Source of the DNA: Mycolicibacterium porcinum
GTDB taxonomy: Bacteria > Actinomycetota > Actinomycetes > Mycobacteriales > Mycobacteriaceae
Assembly (NCBI GenBank): GCA_001942045.1
Contig: MSTD01000032.1
Coordinates: 36,636 to 73,262, forward strand
Direction: 5' to 3'
DNA: 36,627 nucleotides
Part shown: positions 15,411 through 24,690 of the stretch, piece after piece
How positions within the stretch are numbered: position 1 is the stretch's first letter
Layout: each line of letters starts with the position of its first letter
Translations under genes and position numbers: made by a program
The notes under the pieces: generated by a model
Database searches by the model: none
What the model saw: only the letters and a program-made list of their open reading frames with translations
Told to the model about the DNA's origin: nothing

Positions 15411-16100
15411 ATGAACGATCTGGTCGACACCACCGAGATGTACCTGCGGACGATCTACGACCTCGAGGAAGAGGGCGTGGTGCCGCTGCGTGCCCGCATT
15501 GCCGAACGGCTTGACCAAAGTGGTCCGACCGTCAGCCAGACGGTGTCGCGCATGGAGCGCGACGGCCTGCTGCACGTCGCCGGTGACCGCCACCTGGAAC
15601 TGACCGACAAGGGCCGCGCCCTCGCGGTCGCCGTGATGCGCAAGCACCGGTTGGCCGAGCGACTGCTGGTCGATGTGATCGGGTTGCCGTGGGAGGACGT
15701 CCACGCCGAGGCATGCCGCTGGGAACACGTGATGAGCGAAGACGTGGAGCGGCGTCTGGTCCAGGTGCTCGACAACCCCACCACCTCGCCGTTCGGCAAC
15801 CCCATCCCGGGCCTGTCGGACCTCGGTGTCGGCGCGGCGGGCGTCGACGATGTCAGCCTGGTCCGGCTCACCGAACTCCCGGTCGGGTTGCCGGTTGCCG
15901 TGGTGGTGCGTCAGCTCACCGAGCATGTTCAGGGCGACACCGAACTCATCGGCCGGCTCAAGGACGCCGGTGTGGTGCCGAACGCGAGGGTCACCGTCGA
16001 GGCCAACGACCACGGTGGCGTGATGATCGTGATCCCCGGGCACGAGCAGGTGGAGCTGCCCCATCACATGGCGCACGCGGTCCGCGTCGAGAAGGTCTAG
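15411..16100 (+). CDS. ideR: Iron-dependent repressor IdeR (DtxR family)
   Basis: The 229-residue protein has the N-terminal winged helix-turn-helix (recognition helix in SGPTVSQTVSRMERDG), a dimerisation domain and a C-terminal SH3-like domain. All metal ligands known from IdeR are in place: site 2 Met10, Cys102, Glu105, His106; site 1 His79, Glu83, His98 plus Glu171 and Gln174 from the third domain (one position shifted). With Fe2+ it represses siderophore genes and activates storage genes, and guards against oxidative stress. It follows sigB after a hairpin and has its own -10. No obvious iron box was found in front of it, so self-regulation by iron is not indicated. Confidence 0.98.
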   Translation: MNDLVDTTEMYLRTIYDLEEEGVVPLRARIAERLDQSGPTVSQTVSRMERDGLLHVAGDRHLELTDKGRALAVAVMRKHRLAERLLVDVIGLPWEDVHAEACRWEHVMSEDVERRLVQVLDNPTTSPFGNPIPGLSDLGVGAAGVDDVSLVRLTELPVGLPVAVVVRQLTEHVQGDTELIGRLKDAGVVPNARVTVEANDHGGVMIVIPGHEQVELPHHMAHAVRVEKV

Positions 16101-16106
16101 CCACCG

Positions 16107-17174
16107 TCAACCGGCCCGGCGCCCCCACGGCCTGCGCCGCGGCAGCTGCACGCCGAGCTGATCAGCCAACCGGTAGCCGGTGACGGCCAGCTCCCGGATC
16201 CGTTCCGGGTGCATCCCCGATTGCAAAGCGGTGTCGAGCATGCCGGCCATCCGGTGTGTCGGCCGCGCCTGCAATGCGGCATCCAGCGAAACCCCGGCCA
16301 GCGGACCGTCACCGCGGGTGTATGCCGAAAAAGCCAGCAGGACAAGTGCTTCCACCCGCCACGGGTCGGGCAGGTTGCGCGCCAACAGCGCCCATAGGGC
16401 TTCGGCCTGCTCCGAGCACTCCCCCACCGCCAGCGCGTAGAGCGTGTCGCGGACTCGCGGGTCGGCCAGGGCGACGGCCAGCCGGGTCAATTCGGCCCGG
16501 GTGGGCGCGGTGCCCTCGGCCAGCTGCAGCGCCGCCGTCATCGCGGCCTCGACGTCCTCGCGCACCTCGGCATCGGCCCGGGTATCCGGGCACCCGGGCC
16601 GCTGCGCCTCGAGCGCCAACCGCCGCTTCATCGAGTCGGCGGCGACCGGATCGGGCTGGATCACCTGGAGCAGTTCGTCACGGCTGGCATAGAGCCGCCG
16701 ACCGTCCAGCACCGCAGCTGCCGCCAGCGGCGACGCCCCCGGATCGTCCACCCACCCCTGTTCGCCGCAGCCGTCGGCGCAGTGCCAGAAGCCGCCGGCC
16801 GCCACCTTGTCCACCACGTGGGCGGCGTAGAGCTCGATGCCGTCGGCAGCGAGCGTGTCGTCCAGCACCGCCGCCAGGTCGCGGTAGCGGTCGTCGCACA
16901 CGCTGCAGTCCCTACTGTGGTCGTCCACCACCACCGCGATCACCGCGTCGGCGCCCGCGGTGGCGGCGAGGCCGGACAGGTGCGCGATGCGCTCGGTCAT
17001 GTCGTCGGCGAGATCGGCGCGCAAGACGCAGCCCAACGCGCCTCGGTCGACGGTGACCAGGACGAGGCTGTGGTGCGGGACGAATCCGAGCACCGCGGGC
17101 AGCGCGGCGATCAGCGCACCGGGACGGTTGAGGTGGAAGTCGAATCCTGACGGGGATGGCGATGGTGTTGTCAT
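16107..17174 (-). CDS. DUF4192 protein (Rv2712c-like)
   Basis: A 355-residue protein of the actinobacterial DUF4192 family: N-terminal block [30 protein letters not shown], then [17 protein letters not shown], a cysteine-bearing central part ([25 protein letters not shown]) and a helical C-terminal half with [18 protein letters not shown] repeated-helix features. No signal or membrane segments. Function is not known. The ATG at 17174 is chosen because the family starts directly before this block; the upstream open frame to 17618 lies over sthA on the other strand. It converges on ideR with a six-base gap and is divergent from sthA. Confidence 0.88.
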   Translation of the reverse strand: MTTPSPSPSGFDFHLNRPGALIAALPAVLGFVPHHSLVLVTVDRGALGCVLRADLADDMTERIAHLSGLAATAGADAVIAVVVDDHSRDCSVCDDRYRDLAAVLDDTLAADGIELYAAHVVDKVAAGGFWHCADGCGEQGWVDDPGASPLAAAAVLDGRRLYASRDELLQVIQPDPVAADSMKRRLALEAQRPGCPDTRADAEVREDVEAAMTAALQLAEGTAPTRAELTRLAVALADPRVRDTLYALAVGECSEQAEALWALLARNLPDPWRVEALVLLAFSAYTRGDGPLAGVSLDAALQARPTHRMAGMLDTALQSGMHPERIRELAVTGYRLADQLGVQLPRRRPWGRRAG

Positions 17175-17348
17175 GGCCCGACCGTGCCAACCGGCGCCGT
17201 CACGAACTGGCGCCCGGACCGCCGCGCGGCGGTGGCTGGGGATGGATTCTGCGCTGGGGATAACCCGAGGCATTTGTTCATCCGGTATTCGGCCTCGCCG
17301 ACATGCGAGACACCGGCAACCGGCGTAAACAGTTTTCCCATGGGTTCG

Positions 17349-18755
17349 ATGCAGGAGTACGACCTCGTCGTCATCGGTTCGGGTCCCGGCGGTCAACGCG
17401 CCGCCATCGCCGCAGCGAAGCTCGGCAAGTCCGTCGCGGTGATCGAGCGCGGCATGATGCTCGGCGGCGTGTGCGTCAACACCGGCACCATCCCGTCCAA
17501 GACGCTGCGCGAGGCGGTGGTCTACCTGACCGGCATGAGCCAGCGCGAGCTCTACGGCGCCAGCTACCGCGTCAAGGACAAGATCACCCCCGCCGATCTC
17601 CTGGCGCGCACCCAACACGTCATCGGCAAGGAGATCGACGTCGTGCGCTCACAGCTGATGCGCAACCGCATCGAGCTCTACACCGGACACGGCCGGTTCG
17701 CCGACGAGCACACGATCATCGTGGAGGACCCCAACCGTGCCGAATTGGTCACCGTCCGTGGCCGTTTCATCGTCATCGCCACCGGGACCAAACCCGCCCG
17801 GCCGGCCGGCGTGACGTTCGACGAGGCGCGCGTGCTCGACTCCGACGGCATCCTCAACCTGGCGACCCTGCCCACTTCGATGGTGGTGGTCGGCGCCGGC
17901 GTCATCGGCATCGAATACGCCTCGATGTTCGCGGCGCTCGGCACCAAGGTCACCGTCGTCGAGAAGCGCGACGACATGCTGGAGTTCTGCGATCCCGAGA
18001 TCATCGAGTCCCTGCGCTTCCACCTACGCGACCTCGCGGTGACGTTCCGGTTCGGCGAAGAGGTGACCGCCGTCGACATCGGCACCTCGGGCACCGTGAC
18101 CACCCTGGCCAGCGGTAAGCAGATCCCGGCCGAGACCGTGATGTATTCGGCTGGGCGCCAAGGCCAGACCGATCACCTCGACCTGGCCAACGCGGGCCTG
18201 GAAGCCGACGCCCGCGGCCGGATCTACGTCGACGACGACTTCACCACCAAGGTGGACCACATCTACGCGGTGGGCGACGTCATCGGATTCCCGGCGCTGG
18301 CGGCCACGTCCATGGAACAGGGCCGGTTGGCCGCCTACCACGCCTTCGGCGAACCCACCAAGGCGATGATGAGCCTGCAGCCCATCGGCATCTACTCGAT
18401 CCCCGAGGTGTCGTTCGTCGGCGCCACCGAAGTCGAGCTGACCAAGGACTCCATCCCCTACGAGGTCGGCGTGTCCCGGTACCGCGAACTGGCTCGCGGC
18501 CAGATCGCCGGGGACTCCTACGGGATGCTCAAACTCCTCGTGTCGACCGAGGATCTACGGGTGCTGGGGGTGCACATCTTCGGCACCAATGCGACCGAGA
18601 TGGTCCACATCGGGCAGGCCGTGATGGGGTGCGGCGGCACCGTCGAATACCTCGTCGACGCGGTGTTCAACTATCCGACGTTCTCCGAGGCGTACAAGGT
18701 CGCGGCGCTGGATGTGATGAACAAGCTGCGCGCGCTCAACCAGTTCCGCTTCTAG
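17349..18755 (+). CDS. sthA: Soluble pyridine nucleotide transhydrogenase SthA
   Basis: The 468-residue flavoprotein transfers hydride between NADPH and NAD+ in the cytoplasm. It has the FAD motif [13 protein letters not shown] at 7-19, a second nucleotide site [20 protein letters not shown] and the C-terminal dimerisation domain ending in NQFRF. In place of the CxxxxC redox disulfide of dihydrolipoamide dehydrogenases it shows Cys42 followed by Thr47 (CVNTGT), the hallmark of soluble transhydrogenases. The ATG at 17349 gives exactly the length of the M. tuberculosis protein; an ATG three codons upstream (17340) is possible. The 3' end overlaps the convergent protease gene by four bases. Confidence 0.96.
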   Translation: MQEYDLVVIGSGPGGQRAAIAAAKLGKSVAVIERGMMLGGVCVNTGTIPSKTLREAVVYLTGMSQRELYGASYRVKDKITPADLLARTQHVIGKEIDVVRSQLMRNRIELYTGHGRFADEHTIIVEDPNRAELVTVRGRFIVIATGTKPARPAGVTFDEARVLDSDGILNLATLPTSMVVVGAGVIGIEYASMFAALGTKVTVVEKRDDMLEFCDPEIIESLRFHLRDLAVTFRFGEEVTAVDIGTSGTVTTLASGKQIPAETVMYSAGRQGQTDHLDLANAGLEADARGRIYVDDDFTTKVDHIYAVGDVIGFPALAATSMEQGRLAAYHAFGEPTKAMMSLQPIGIYSIPEVSFVGATEVELTKDSIPYEVGVSRYRELARGQIAGDSYGMLKLLVSTEDLRVLGVHIFGTNATEMVHIGQAVMGCGGTVEYLVDAVFNYPTFSEAYKVAALDVMNKLRALNQFRF

Positions 18756-19579
18756 CAGTCGGATTCGAGGGCCGCGGGCGCCGCGTCGCCCGGTCCGCCC
18801 GCCTCGGCACGCGCCAGCAACCGGCCGATCCGGTCGTCGAACCGTGGCGAGTAGGACAGGTCGTCGTCGCATCCGCCGCCGTCGAGCCCACCGACCAGCC
18901 CGGTCACCGTCGATCCAGAAACCCACGGGGCGCCGCTGAAACCGTCGGTCAGGCCCCCACAGGCCAGCGACGGGAACCCCTGCGGCGACCAGGTCGTCGC
19001 GCCCCGACAGGCCAGCGGGCTCCCTCCCTCACCCATCGGGTATCCCGTCACCGTCACCGGGCTCCCCTGTGCCGGCGCCGACCCCAGGGTCAGTCCGCCG
19101 CCGGCAGCTGCCAGCAGGCTCGGCCCGGACCCGCCGGTGACCCGCACGATCGCGTAGTCGGCCTGCGGATCCTGCTCGGCGAGCCAGCGCGGGTCCAGGT
19201 ACGCCGCATCGACGTGCCAGGTATCACCACCGCCCTCGCCGAAGCCGGGAACGAAACTGGTGTCGACACCGTCGAGCAGGCAGTGCGCCGCCGTCAGGAT
19301 CAGGTCTCCAGACGTGCTGGCCAGGACCGATCCGCTGCAGGTGTGTGTCGTGGTGTCACCGAGGAACAGTGCCCCCACCCGCCGGTCCGGCATCACGGTC
19401 TCCGCCCCGGCCTGCGACAACGGGCTGGCCACGACCGGTGGGCTGGTCGGCGGGACCGCCGTGGGGCCGGCCGGCCTCGCGCCCGCGGTCCGGGTGACCG
19501 GCCCGGTGCATGCCGCGGCCACAGCGGTCATCGTCGCCGCTGCAACTGTGAGCTTCACCATCCGGGTCACCTGCATCAT
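18752..19579 (-). CDS. Trypsin-like serine protease, predicted lipoprotein
   Basis: The 275-residue product starts with a lipoprotein signal peptide: hydrophobic stretch [15 protein letters not shown] with lipobox cysteine Cys24, then a Pro/Thr-rich linker. The chymotrypsin-fold domain has His99 in LTAAHC, Asp141 in DYAIVRV and Ser215 in DGFSGAPW, a variant of GDSGGP. Six further cysteines (81, 100, 191, 207, 237, 275) could form disulfides outside the membrane. It should cleave proteins at the cell surface. Start is chosen at the first ATG of two in a row; a GTG just before it or the later Met at residue 7 are alternatives. I do not recall such a gene between sthA and Rv2714 in M. tuberculosis, so it looks like an insertion in this lineage. 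Confidence 0.88.
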   Translation of the reverse strand: MMQVTRMVKLTVAAATMTAVAAACTGPVTRTAGARPAGPTAVPPTSPPVVASPLSQAGAETVMPDRRVGALFLGDTTTHTCSGSVLASTSGDLILTAAHCLLDGVDTSFVPGFGEGGGDTWHVDAAYLDPRWLAEQDPQADYAIVRVTGGSGPSLLAAAGGGLTLGSAPAQGSPVTVTGYPMGEGGSPLACRGATTWSPQGFPSLACGGLTDGFSGAPWVSGSTVTGLVGGLDGGGCDDDLSYSPRFDDRIGRLLARAEAGGPGDAAPAALESDC

Positions 19580-19746
19580 CACGATTTTGCCTGATCGCAG
19601 GGATTACCGCCGGAATGCCGACCCCACCCCGGCGCGTTCGCACGCACAAGCGGGGCCGAACAACCCGTAGCCCGGGTATGCGAGACACTAGATGGCACGG
19701 TGGTAGGCCGTCACAGCGTCCTACCGCAGCGAGGAGACGAAGCGAG

Positions 19747-20772
19747 ATGACCGACAGCAGCGACACCCCCGACCAGCACTACCAGCCCGATCAGAGCGGC
19801 ATGTACGAGCTTGAGTTCCCGGCTCCCCAGCTGTCCTCGTCCGACGGCCGCGGTCCGGTGCTGATCCACGCCCTGGAGGGGTTCTCCGACGCCGGACATG
19901 CGATCCGGCTCGCCGCCGAGCACCTCAAGAACACCCTCGACACCGAGCTGGTGGCGTCCTTCGCCATCGACGAGCTGCTCGACTACCGGTCCCGCAGGCC
20001 GCTGATGACGTTCAAGACCGACCACTTCACCAGCTACGAGGAACCCGAGCTGAACCTGTACGCACTGCACGACGGGGTGGGCACCCCGTTCCTGCTGCTG
20101 GCCGGGCTGGAACCCGACCTGCGGTGGGAGCGCTTCATCACCGCGGTGCGGCTGCTCTCCGAGCAGCTCGGGGTGCGCCGGGTGATCGGACTGGGCACCA
20201 TCCCGATGGCGGTGCCGCACACCCGTCCGGTGATGCTGACCGCGCACGCCAACGACAAGGAGCTGATCGCCGACCACACCCCCTGGGTCGGCGAAGTGCA
20301 GGTCCCGGCGAGCGTGTCCAACCTGCTCGAGTTCCGTATGGCCCAGCATGGCCACGAGGTGGTGGGCTACACCGTGCACGTCCCGCATTACCTGGCCCAG
20401 ACGGCGTATCCGCCCGCCGCCGAGGCGCTGCTGGCTGAGGTGGCCCGGACCGGTTCGCTACAACTGCCGCTGGAGAAACTTTCCGAGGCCGGCGCCGAGG
20501 TGTACAGCAAGATCAACGAGCAGGTAGAGGCCAGTGCCGAGGTCGCCCAAGTGGTGAGCGGGTTGGAGCGCCAGTACGATGCGTTCGTTGCCGCACAGGA
20601 GAATCGGTCCCTGCTGGCAAACGACGAGGAACTGCCCAGCGGTGACGAGTTGGGCGCTGAGTTCGAACGGTTCCTCGCCCAGCAGACCGGTGACAAGAAC
20701 AAGGACGACAGGTACCGGGACGGACGGGATGGATTCGGCGACGGATTCCCGAACGGCGACACCGACTCCTAG
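19747..20772 (+). CDS. PAC2-family protein (Rv2714-like)
   Basis: A 341-residue protein of the PAC2 (proteasome assembly chaperone 2-like) family, with LIHALEGFSDAGHAIRLA near residue 40, FAIDELLDYRSRRP, VRRVIGLGTIPMAVPHTRP and the long helical C-terminal part. The last 30 residues are highly charged (NKDDRYRDGRDGFGDG). The ATG at 19747 follows a GAGGAG purine stretch and agrees with the family start. The M. tuberculosis orthologue has a solved structure but no proven reaction. It is first of three plus-strand genes (PAC2, hydrolase, PhzF-like) in the recalled Rv2714-Rv2716 order. Confidence 0.92.
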   Translation: MTDSSDTPDQHYQPDQSGMYELEFPAPQLSSSDGRGPVLIHALEGFSDAGHAIRLAAEHLKNTLDTELVASFAIDELLDYRSRRPLMTFKTDHFTSYEEPELNLYALHDGVGTPFLLLAGLEPDLRWERFITAVRLLSEQLGVRRVIGLGTIPMAVPHTRPVMLTAHANDKELIADHTPWVGEVQVPASVSNLLEFRMAQHGHEVVGYTVHVPHYLAQTAYPPAAEALLAEVARTGSLQLPLEKLSEAGAEVYSKINEQVEASAEVAQVVSGLERQYDAFVAAQENRSLLANDEELPSGDELGAEFERFLAQQTGDKNKDDRYRDGRDGFGDGFPNGDTDS

Positions 20773-20808
20773 TAGCCCGATGACGGGCCGAGAGCGAGGT
20801 TGACCAGC

Positions 20809-21831
20809 ATGACCGAGCGCAAACCCCACCTGCGGACCGTTCGCGAGCTCACCCCGACACTCGAATACCGCACGATCCACGGATACCGCCGGGCCTTCCG
20901 GGTGGCCGGATCCGGGCCGGCGATCCTGCTGATCCACGGCATCGGCGACAACTCCACCACCTGGCACACCGTGCAATCCGCGCTGGCGCAGCGGTTCACG
21001 GTGATCGCCCCCGATCTGCTCGGCCACGGCAGTTCCGACAAACCGCGGGCGGATTACTCGGTGGCCGCCTACGCCAACGGCATGCGCGACCTGCTCAGCG
21101 TGCTCGACATCGACCGGGTGACCGTGATCGGGCACTCGCTGGGCGGTGGTGTGGCGATGCAGTTCGCCTACCAGTTCCCGCAGTTGGTGGACCGCCTCAT
21201 CCTCGTCGGTGCCGGCGGCGTCACCAAGGACGTCAACATGGCGTTGCGGATCGCGTCCCTGCCGATGGGCAGCGAAGCGCTGGCCCTGCTGCGCCTGCCC
21301 CTGGTGCTGCCGGCACTGCAACTGGTCGGCCGGGCCGCGGGCCCGGTGTTGGGCTCAACCGGTCTGGGACACGACATCCCGGACATGTTGCGCATCCTGG
21401 CCGATCTGCCGGAGCCGACGGCATCGTCGGCGTTCGCCCGGACCCTGCGTGCCGTGGTGGACTGGCGGGGCCAGGTCGTCACCATGCTGGACCGCTGTTA
21501 CTTGACCGAATCCGTTCCCGTGCAACTGATTTGGGGCGACTCCGACTCGGTGATCCCCGTCAGCCACGCCCGGATGGCCCACGCCGCGATGCCCGGTTCC
21601 CAGTTGGAGATCTTCAAGGGATCCGGGCATTTCCCTTTCCACGACGATCCCGATCGCTTCGTCGAGGTGGTCGAACGCTTCATCGACACAACCGAACCGT
21701 CGGTCTACGACCAGGATCGGCTCCGGAGCCTGCTGCGTAGCGGGCGGACCGAAGCCACGATCAGCGGGCCGTTCGATACCCAGATCGCGGTGCTCGACGC
21801 GATGGACGCCGACGAGCGCAGCGCCACCTGA
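20809..21831 (+). CDS. Alpha/beta hydrolase (Rv2715-like)
   Basis: The 340-residue enzyme belongs to the alpha/beta hydrolase_1 family: oxyanion region LLIHGIGDNSTTW, LLGHGSSDKP, nucleophile Ser110 in GHSLGGG, acid in WGDSDSVIP and His in GSGHFPFHDDP. The C-terminal 40 residues after the fold are an extension seen in the Rv2715 group. Likely an esterase, epoxide- or C-C-hydrolase-like enzyme of unknown substrate, cytoplasmic. The ATG at 20809 is preferred to the TTG at 20800 because GCGAGG then has a nine-base spacer instead of none. It follows the PAC2 gene by 36 bases and is probably co-transcribed. Confidence 0.92.
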   Translation: MTERKPHLRTVRELTPTLEYRTIHGYRRAFRVAGSGPAILLIHGIGDNSTTWHTVQSALAQRFTVIAPDLLGHGSSDKPRADYSVAAYANGMRDLLSVLDIDRVTVIGHSLGGGVAMQFAYQFPQLVDRLILVGAGGVTKDVNMALRIASLPMGSEALALLRLPLVLPALQLVGRAAGPVLGSTGLGHDIPDMLRILADLPEPTASSAFARTLRAVVDWRGQVVTMLDRCYLTESVPVQLIWGDSDSVIPVSHARMAHAAMPGSQLEIFKGSGHFPFHDDPDRFVEVVERFIDTTEPSVYDQDRLRSLLRSGRTEATISGPFDTQIAVLDAMDADERSAT

Positions 21832-21887
21832 CCTTCGGCCCCGCAAGGTTGCCGGAGCGGACCGCCCGGATGGCGTGGGCCGCGACG

Positions 21888-21893
21888 TAGCAT
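21888..21893 (+). promoter_or_regulatory. -10 element of PhzF-like gene, leaderless
   Basis: TAGCAT (TANNNT) stands six bases before the ATG at 21900, and no Shine-Dalgarno precedes the ATG. The gene probably has its own leaderless transcript in addition to any read-through from the hydrolase gene. Confidence 0.45.
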
Positions 21894-21899
21894 CGATCT

Positions 21900-22577
21900 A
21901 TGGCCATCGACGTCACTGTGTTGCGGGTGTTCACCGACTCCGAGGGCAAATACGGCAATCCGCTGGGGGTGGTCGACAACAGCACCGTCGCGCCGGGCGA
22001 CCGGCAGCGGATCGCCACCGAATTGGGTTACAGCGAAACCATATTCATCGATCTACCGCAGCCCGGCGGCAATTCGGCAGGCGTGCACATCTTCACCCCG
22101 GTCGCCGAACTGCCTTTCGCCGGGCACCCGACGGTCGGCGCGTCATGGTGGCTGCGCGAACGCGGGCTGCCGGTCCACACCCTCCGGGTGCCTGCCGGGA
22201 TTCTCCAGGTCGAGTACGACGAAGATCGCGCCGTCGTCAATGCGCGTTCGGAATGGGCACCGGAGTTCGCCATCTACGACCTGTCCTCGGTCGACGAGGT
22301 GCTCGCCGCCGAGCCCGAGGATTACGACGATGCCTATCTGTGGGCCTGGATGGATGAGGCGAACGGCACGCTGCGATCCCGGTCCTTCGCCTCGCACCTG
22401 GGGATTCCCGAAGACGAGGCCACGGGAGCAGCGGCGGTCCGGATGACCGACTATCTCAGCCGCGATCTGACCATCATCCAGGGCAAGGGCTCGGTGATCG
22501 AGACCCGCTGGAGCCCTGAGGGCTGGGTTCGGCTGGCCGGCCGCGTCGTCAACGACGGCACCACCCGATTGGACTGA
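21900..22577 (+). CDS. PhzF-family isomerase-like protein (Rv2716-like)
   Basis: A 225-residue protein of the PhzF/diaminopimelate-epimerase fold. It has [17 protein letters not shown] at the start, the conserved catalytic glutamate Glu46 in GYSETIFID, and the family motif [15 protein letters not shown] at about 72-86. The C-terminal part [11 protein letters not shown] corresponds to the second half's GSA/TG loop. It is shorter than phenazine-pathway PhzF (about 280) but agrees with the mycobacterial group. No phenazine genes are near, so a different isomerisation is likely. The stop is eight bases from the convergent nrdR stop; the Rv2717c orthologue expected here from M. tuberculosis is missing. 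Confidence 0.9.
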   Translation: MAIDVTVLRVFTDSEGKYGNPLGVVDNSTVAPGDRQRIATELGYSETIFIDLPQPGGNSAGVHIFTPVAELPFAGHPTVGASWWLRERGLPVHTLRVPAGILQVEYDEDRAVVNARSEWAPEFAIYDLSSVDEVLAAEPEDYDDAYLWAWMDEANGTLRSRSFASHLGIPEDEATGAAAVRMTDYLSRDLTIIQGKGSVIETRWSPEGWVRLAGRVVNDGTTRLD

Positions 22578-22585
22578 GCCTCGAA

Positions 22586-23041
22586 CTACGCCTCGGCGCG
22601 GTGGGCCCGCAGCGCCTCGATCTCGCGTTCGAAGTCTTCTGCTGACGAGAACGAGCGGTACACCGAGGCGAACCTCAGATAGGCGACCTCGTCCAGCTCG
22701 CGGAGCGGCCCCAGGATCGCCAACCCGACCTCATGGCTGGGTATCTCCGGCGTACCGAGCCCGCGCACGGCGTCCTCGACCTTCTGCGCCAGCACATTGA
22801 GGGCATCGTCATCGACCTGCCTGCCCTGACAGGACCGACGTACCCCGCGGATGACCTTCTCCCGACTGAACGGTTCGGTCACCCCGCTACGCTTCACCAC
22901 GGCCAACACGGCCGTCTCGACGGTGGTGAATCGGCGTCCGCACTCCGGGCAGGAGCGCCGGCGCCGGATCGCCTGCCCCTCGTCCGTCTCGCGGGAATCG
23001 ACCACACGCGAATCAGGGTGACGGCAGAACGGACAGTGCAT
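22586..23041 (-). CDS. nrdR: Transcriptional repressor NrdR
   Basis: The 151-residue protein has a zinc ribbon with Cys3, Cys6, Cys31 and Cys34 (HCPFC and SCPECGRRF) followed by an ATP-cone domain (about 49-139, starting VVKRSG and [14 protein letters not shown]). NrdR senses ATP/dATP and represses ribonucleotide reductase genes by binding NrdR boxes. The ATG at 23041 is fixed by AAGGAG five bases upstream and by the invariant MHCPFC start. The open frame upstream to 23197 is discarded. It is downstream of chiZ on the same strand with a 164-bp gap, next to lexA, giving a DNA-synthesis/damage neighbourhood. Confidence 0.97.
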   Translation of the reverse strand: MHCPFCRHPDSRVVDSRETDEGQAIRRRRSCPECGRRFTTVETAVLAVVKRSGVTEPFSREKVIRGVRRSCQGRQVDDDALNVLAQKVEDAVRGLGTPEIPSHEVGLAILGPLRELDEVAYLRFASVYRSFSSAEDFEREIEALRAHRAEA

Positions 23042-23205
23042 TACCGCTCCTTCGTCATGCCGCCGGACAACTAGCTCGAGCGCCCTTGAGCGTACCCGCG
23101 TTGCCCGCGGCAGACTCACCGCCGGGTCCAGTGGGGTGTAGACGCTCACGCCGACGCCGGCCAGTGTGACTGGCAGCCAGGACGATTCAGCGGTCATCGC
23201 GCTGC

Positions 23206-23703
23206 TCAGCCAACCGGCGCGAGCAGCGTCTGGCCCGCGTCGACGGCCGCGGTGTCGAGCTGGTTGAGATCACGGATCTGTTCGACGACCCGGGCCACGG
23301 GCGCGTCCGGGGCGACCCGCCGGGCCACCTGCTGCAGCGTTTCACCCGACTTCACTTGCACCACCGCCAGTTCGGTAGGCGTGGGCGTCTCGGTCCCGAC
23401 GACACCGCCGAGTTGGGCCACCAACCCCAGCCACACGGTGATGCCTGCGGCGACCAATGCCAACAAGACCGTGGTCAGCGGCGTGATGGGGCGGCTGCGG
23501 TGGGATGCCCGCGACATCAGCACTCCGGTACCGCGGTAGCGGACCGAACCGGCGGACGGCCGCGACGGCGCCGGCCGCTGGACCCGGCGCAACGGCCTGG
23601 GCGCACCGGCACCGAACTGCGCGCGGGGCGACTGCGAGTGCGACCGCGGAGTGGCCCGAACAACGCGGGAGCGGCTGTCGGCGGGGATATCGATGATCGC
23701 CAT
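23206..23703 (-). CDS. chiZ: LysM membrane protein ChiZ (Rv2719c-like), SOS-linked division inhibitor
   Basis: The 165-residue protein has a basic, disordered N-terminus rich in Arg/Ser/Pro (1-75), one transmembrane helix (about 77-99, [20 protein letters not shown]) and an extracytoplasmic LysM domain (about 114-163, [16 protein letters not shown]). The length equals the M. tuberculosis Rv2719c product as I remember it, which is DNA-damage inducible and halts division through FtsI/FtsQ contact. AAAGG seven bases before the ATG at 23703 supports the start. It is divergent from lexA across a 210-bp region with several LexA-like sites, consistent with SOS control. Confidence 0.93.
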   Translation of the reverse strand: MAIIDIPADSRSRVVRATPRSHSQSPRAQFGAGAPRPLRRVQRPAPSRPSAGSVRYRGTGVLMSRASHRSRPITPLTTVLLALVAAGITVWLGLVAQLGGVVGTETPTPTELAVVQVKSGETLQQVARRVAPDAPVARVVEQIRDLNQLDTAAVDAGQTLLAPVG

Positions 23704-23728
23704 CTGTCTGCCTTTCGGTGAGATCTTT

Positions 23729-23787
23729 TCGCTCTTGTGTTCGAACGATAGTCGCTCACGTGTTCGATGGATAGAACATGTGATCGA
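23729..23787. promoter_or_regulatory. Cluster of degenerate SOS-box-like sites before chiZ
   Basis: Compared with TCGAAC-N4-GTTCGA, four overlapping or adjacent sites can be read: TCGCTCTTGTGTTCGA (23729), TCGAACGATAGTCGCT (23741), TCGCTCACGTGTTCGA (23752) and TAGAACATGTGATCGA (23772). The first and third are near-identical 16-mers 23 bp apart; the first three each keep at least one perfect half-site, while the fourth has one mismatch in each half. They lie 26-84 bp upstream of the chiZ start. Confidence 0.5.
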
Positions 23788-23865
23788 ACTGTTGCCAAAC
23801 GATAGAACAGGGCACCGACAAGTCCGGTCCGTCGAGTTCATCTGCGGACACGCCCGCAACACGCG

Positions 23866-23881
23866 TCGAACACATGTTTGA
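23866..23881. promoter_or_regulatory. lexA: LexA-binding SOS box of lexA
   Basis: TCGAACACATGTTTGA matches the mycobacterial SOS box TCGAAC-N4-GTTCGA at 11 of 12 conserved positions. It overlaps the lexA -35 hexamer, so bound LexA would block its own transcription (autoregulation), and it may also serve chiZ. Confidence 0.9.
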
Positions 23882-23906
23882 TTAATGTTCGACCAGCGAC
23901 TACATT
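23878..23906 (+). promoter_or_regulatory. lexA: lexA promoter, leaderless
   Basis: TTGATT (23878-23883) and TACATT (23901-23906) are separated by exactly 17 bases, a near-ideal housekeeping promoter. The ATG begins seven bases after the -10, which implies a leaderless lexA mRNA. The SOS box covers the first bases of the -35. Confidence 0.75.
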
Positions 23907-23913
23907 CGGCCAC

Positions 23914-24633
23914 ATGAGCGACGACCGCAGCAGGGACGGCAGCACCGACACCCCGGCCGGATCGGACGGCGCGGGCCCACGCCGGGCCGAGGGCGGCCTC
24001 ACCGACCGACAACGGACGATTCTCGATGTCATCCGGGCGTCGGTGACCAGCCGCGGCTACCCGCCCAGCATCCGCGAGATCGGCGACGCGGTCGGCTTGA
24101 CCTCGACGTCATCGGTGGCCCATCAGTTGCGCACCTTGGAGCGCAAGGGCTACCTGCGGCGTGATCCCAACCGACCGCGCGCGGTCGACGTGCGCGGCGC
24201 CGACGACCCGGCGACCGCGGTGGTCTCGACCGACGTGGTCGGCTCCGATGCGCTGCCCGAGCCGACGTTCGTCCCGGTGCTCGGGCGGATCGCCGCGGGC
24301 GGGCCCATCCTGGCCGAGCAGGCCGTCGAGGATGTGTTCCCGCTCCCCCGTGAACTGGTCGGCGAAGGCTCGCTGTTCCTGCTCAAAGTCGTTGGGGACT
24401 CAATGGTCGACGCGGCCATCTGCGACGGCGACTGGGTGGTGGTGCGCCAGCAGAGCGTGGCCGACAACGGGGACATCGTGGCGGCCATGATCGACGGTGA
24501 AGCCACCGTCAAGACGTTCAAGCGGACCCGCGGTCAGGTGTGGCTCATGCCGCACAATCCGGCATACGACCCGATCCCGGGCAACGACGCCGCGGTGCTC
24601 GGCAAGGTCGTCACCGTGATCCGCAAGATCTGA
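23914..24633 (+). CDS. lexA: SOS repressor LexA (S24 peptidase family)
   Basis: The 239-residue protein has the DNA-binding winged helix ([29 protein letters not shown], 29-57, then [19 protein letters not shown]), a linker and the self-cleaving peptidase domain. The scissile Ala128-Gly129 lies in GRIAAGGP, the nucleophile is Ser163 in GDSMVDAAI and the general base Lys200 in EATVKTFKR. RecA filaments trigger self-cleavage and release of the SOS regulon. The start at 23914 is supported by the leaderless promoter; the frame open back to 23878 overlaps the -35 and is rejected. The first 28 residues, rich in Asp, Gly and Pro, are a mycobacterial extension. Confidence 0.98.
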   Translation: MSDDRSRDGSTDTPAGSDGAGPRRAEGGLTDRQRTILDVIRASVTSRGYPPSIREIGDAVGLTSTSSVAHQLRTLERKGYLRRDPNRPRAVDVRGADDPATAVVSTDVVGSDALPEPTFVPVLGRIAAGGPILAEQAVEDVFPLPRELVGEGSLFLLKVVGDSMVDAAICDGDWVVVRQQSVADNGDIVAAMIDGEATVKTFKRTRGQVWLMPHNPAYDPIPGNDAAVLGKVVTVIRKI

Positions 24634-24648
24634 CGGACCCACGCCGGA

Positions 24649-24674
24649 CCCGGCCCGAATCGGAAGCGGCCGGG
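24649..24674. terminator. Candidate bidirectional hairpin between lexA and LGFP gene
   Basis: CCCGGCC (24649-24655) and GGCCGGG (24668-24674) pair across a 12-base loop in the 57-bp gap between two convergent genes. No U-tract is present. The role as a terminator is inferred from position only. Confidence 0.4.
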
Positions 24675-24690
24675 CCCTACCGATTCAGCT

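Noticed and set aside
23803..23818. Further SOS-box-like site TAGAACAGGGCACCGA
   Set aside because: The second half differs from GTTCGA at three of six positions, too weak to list as a site.
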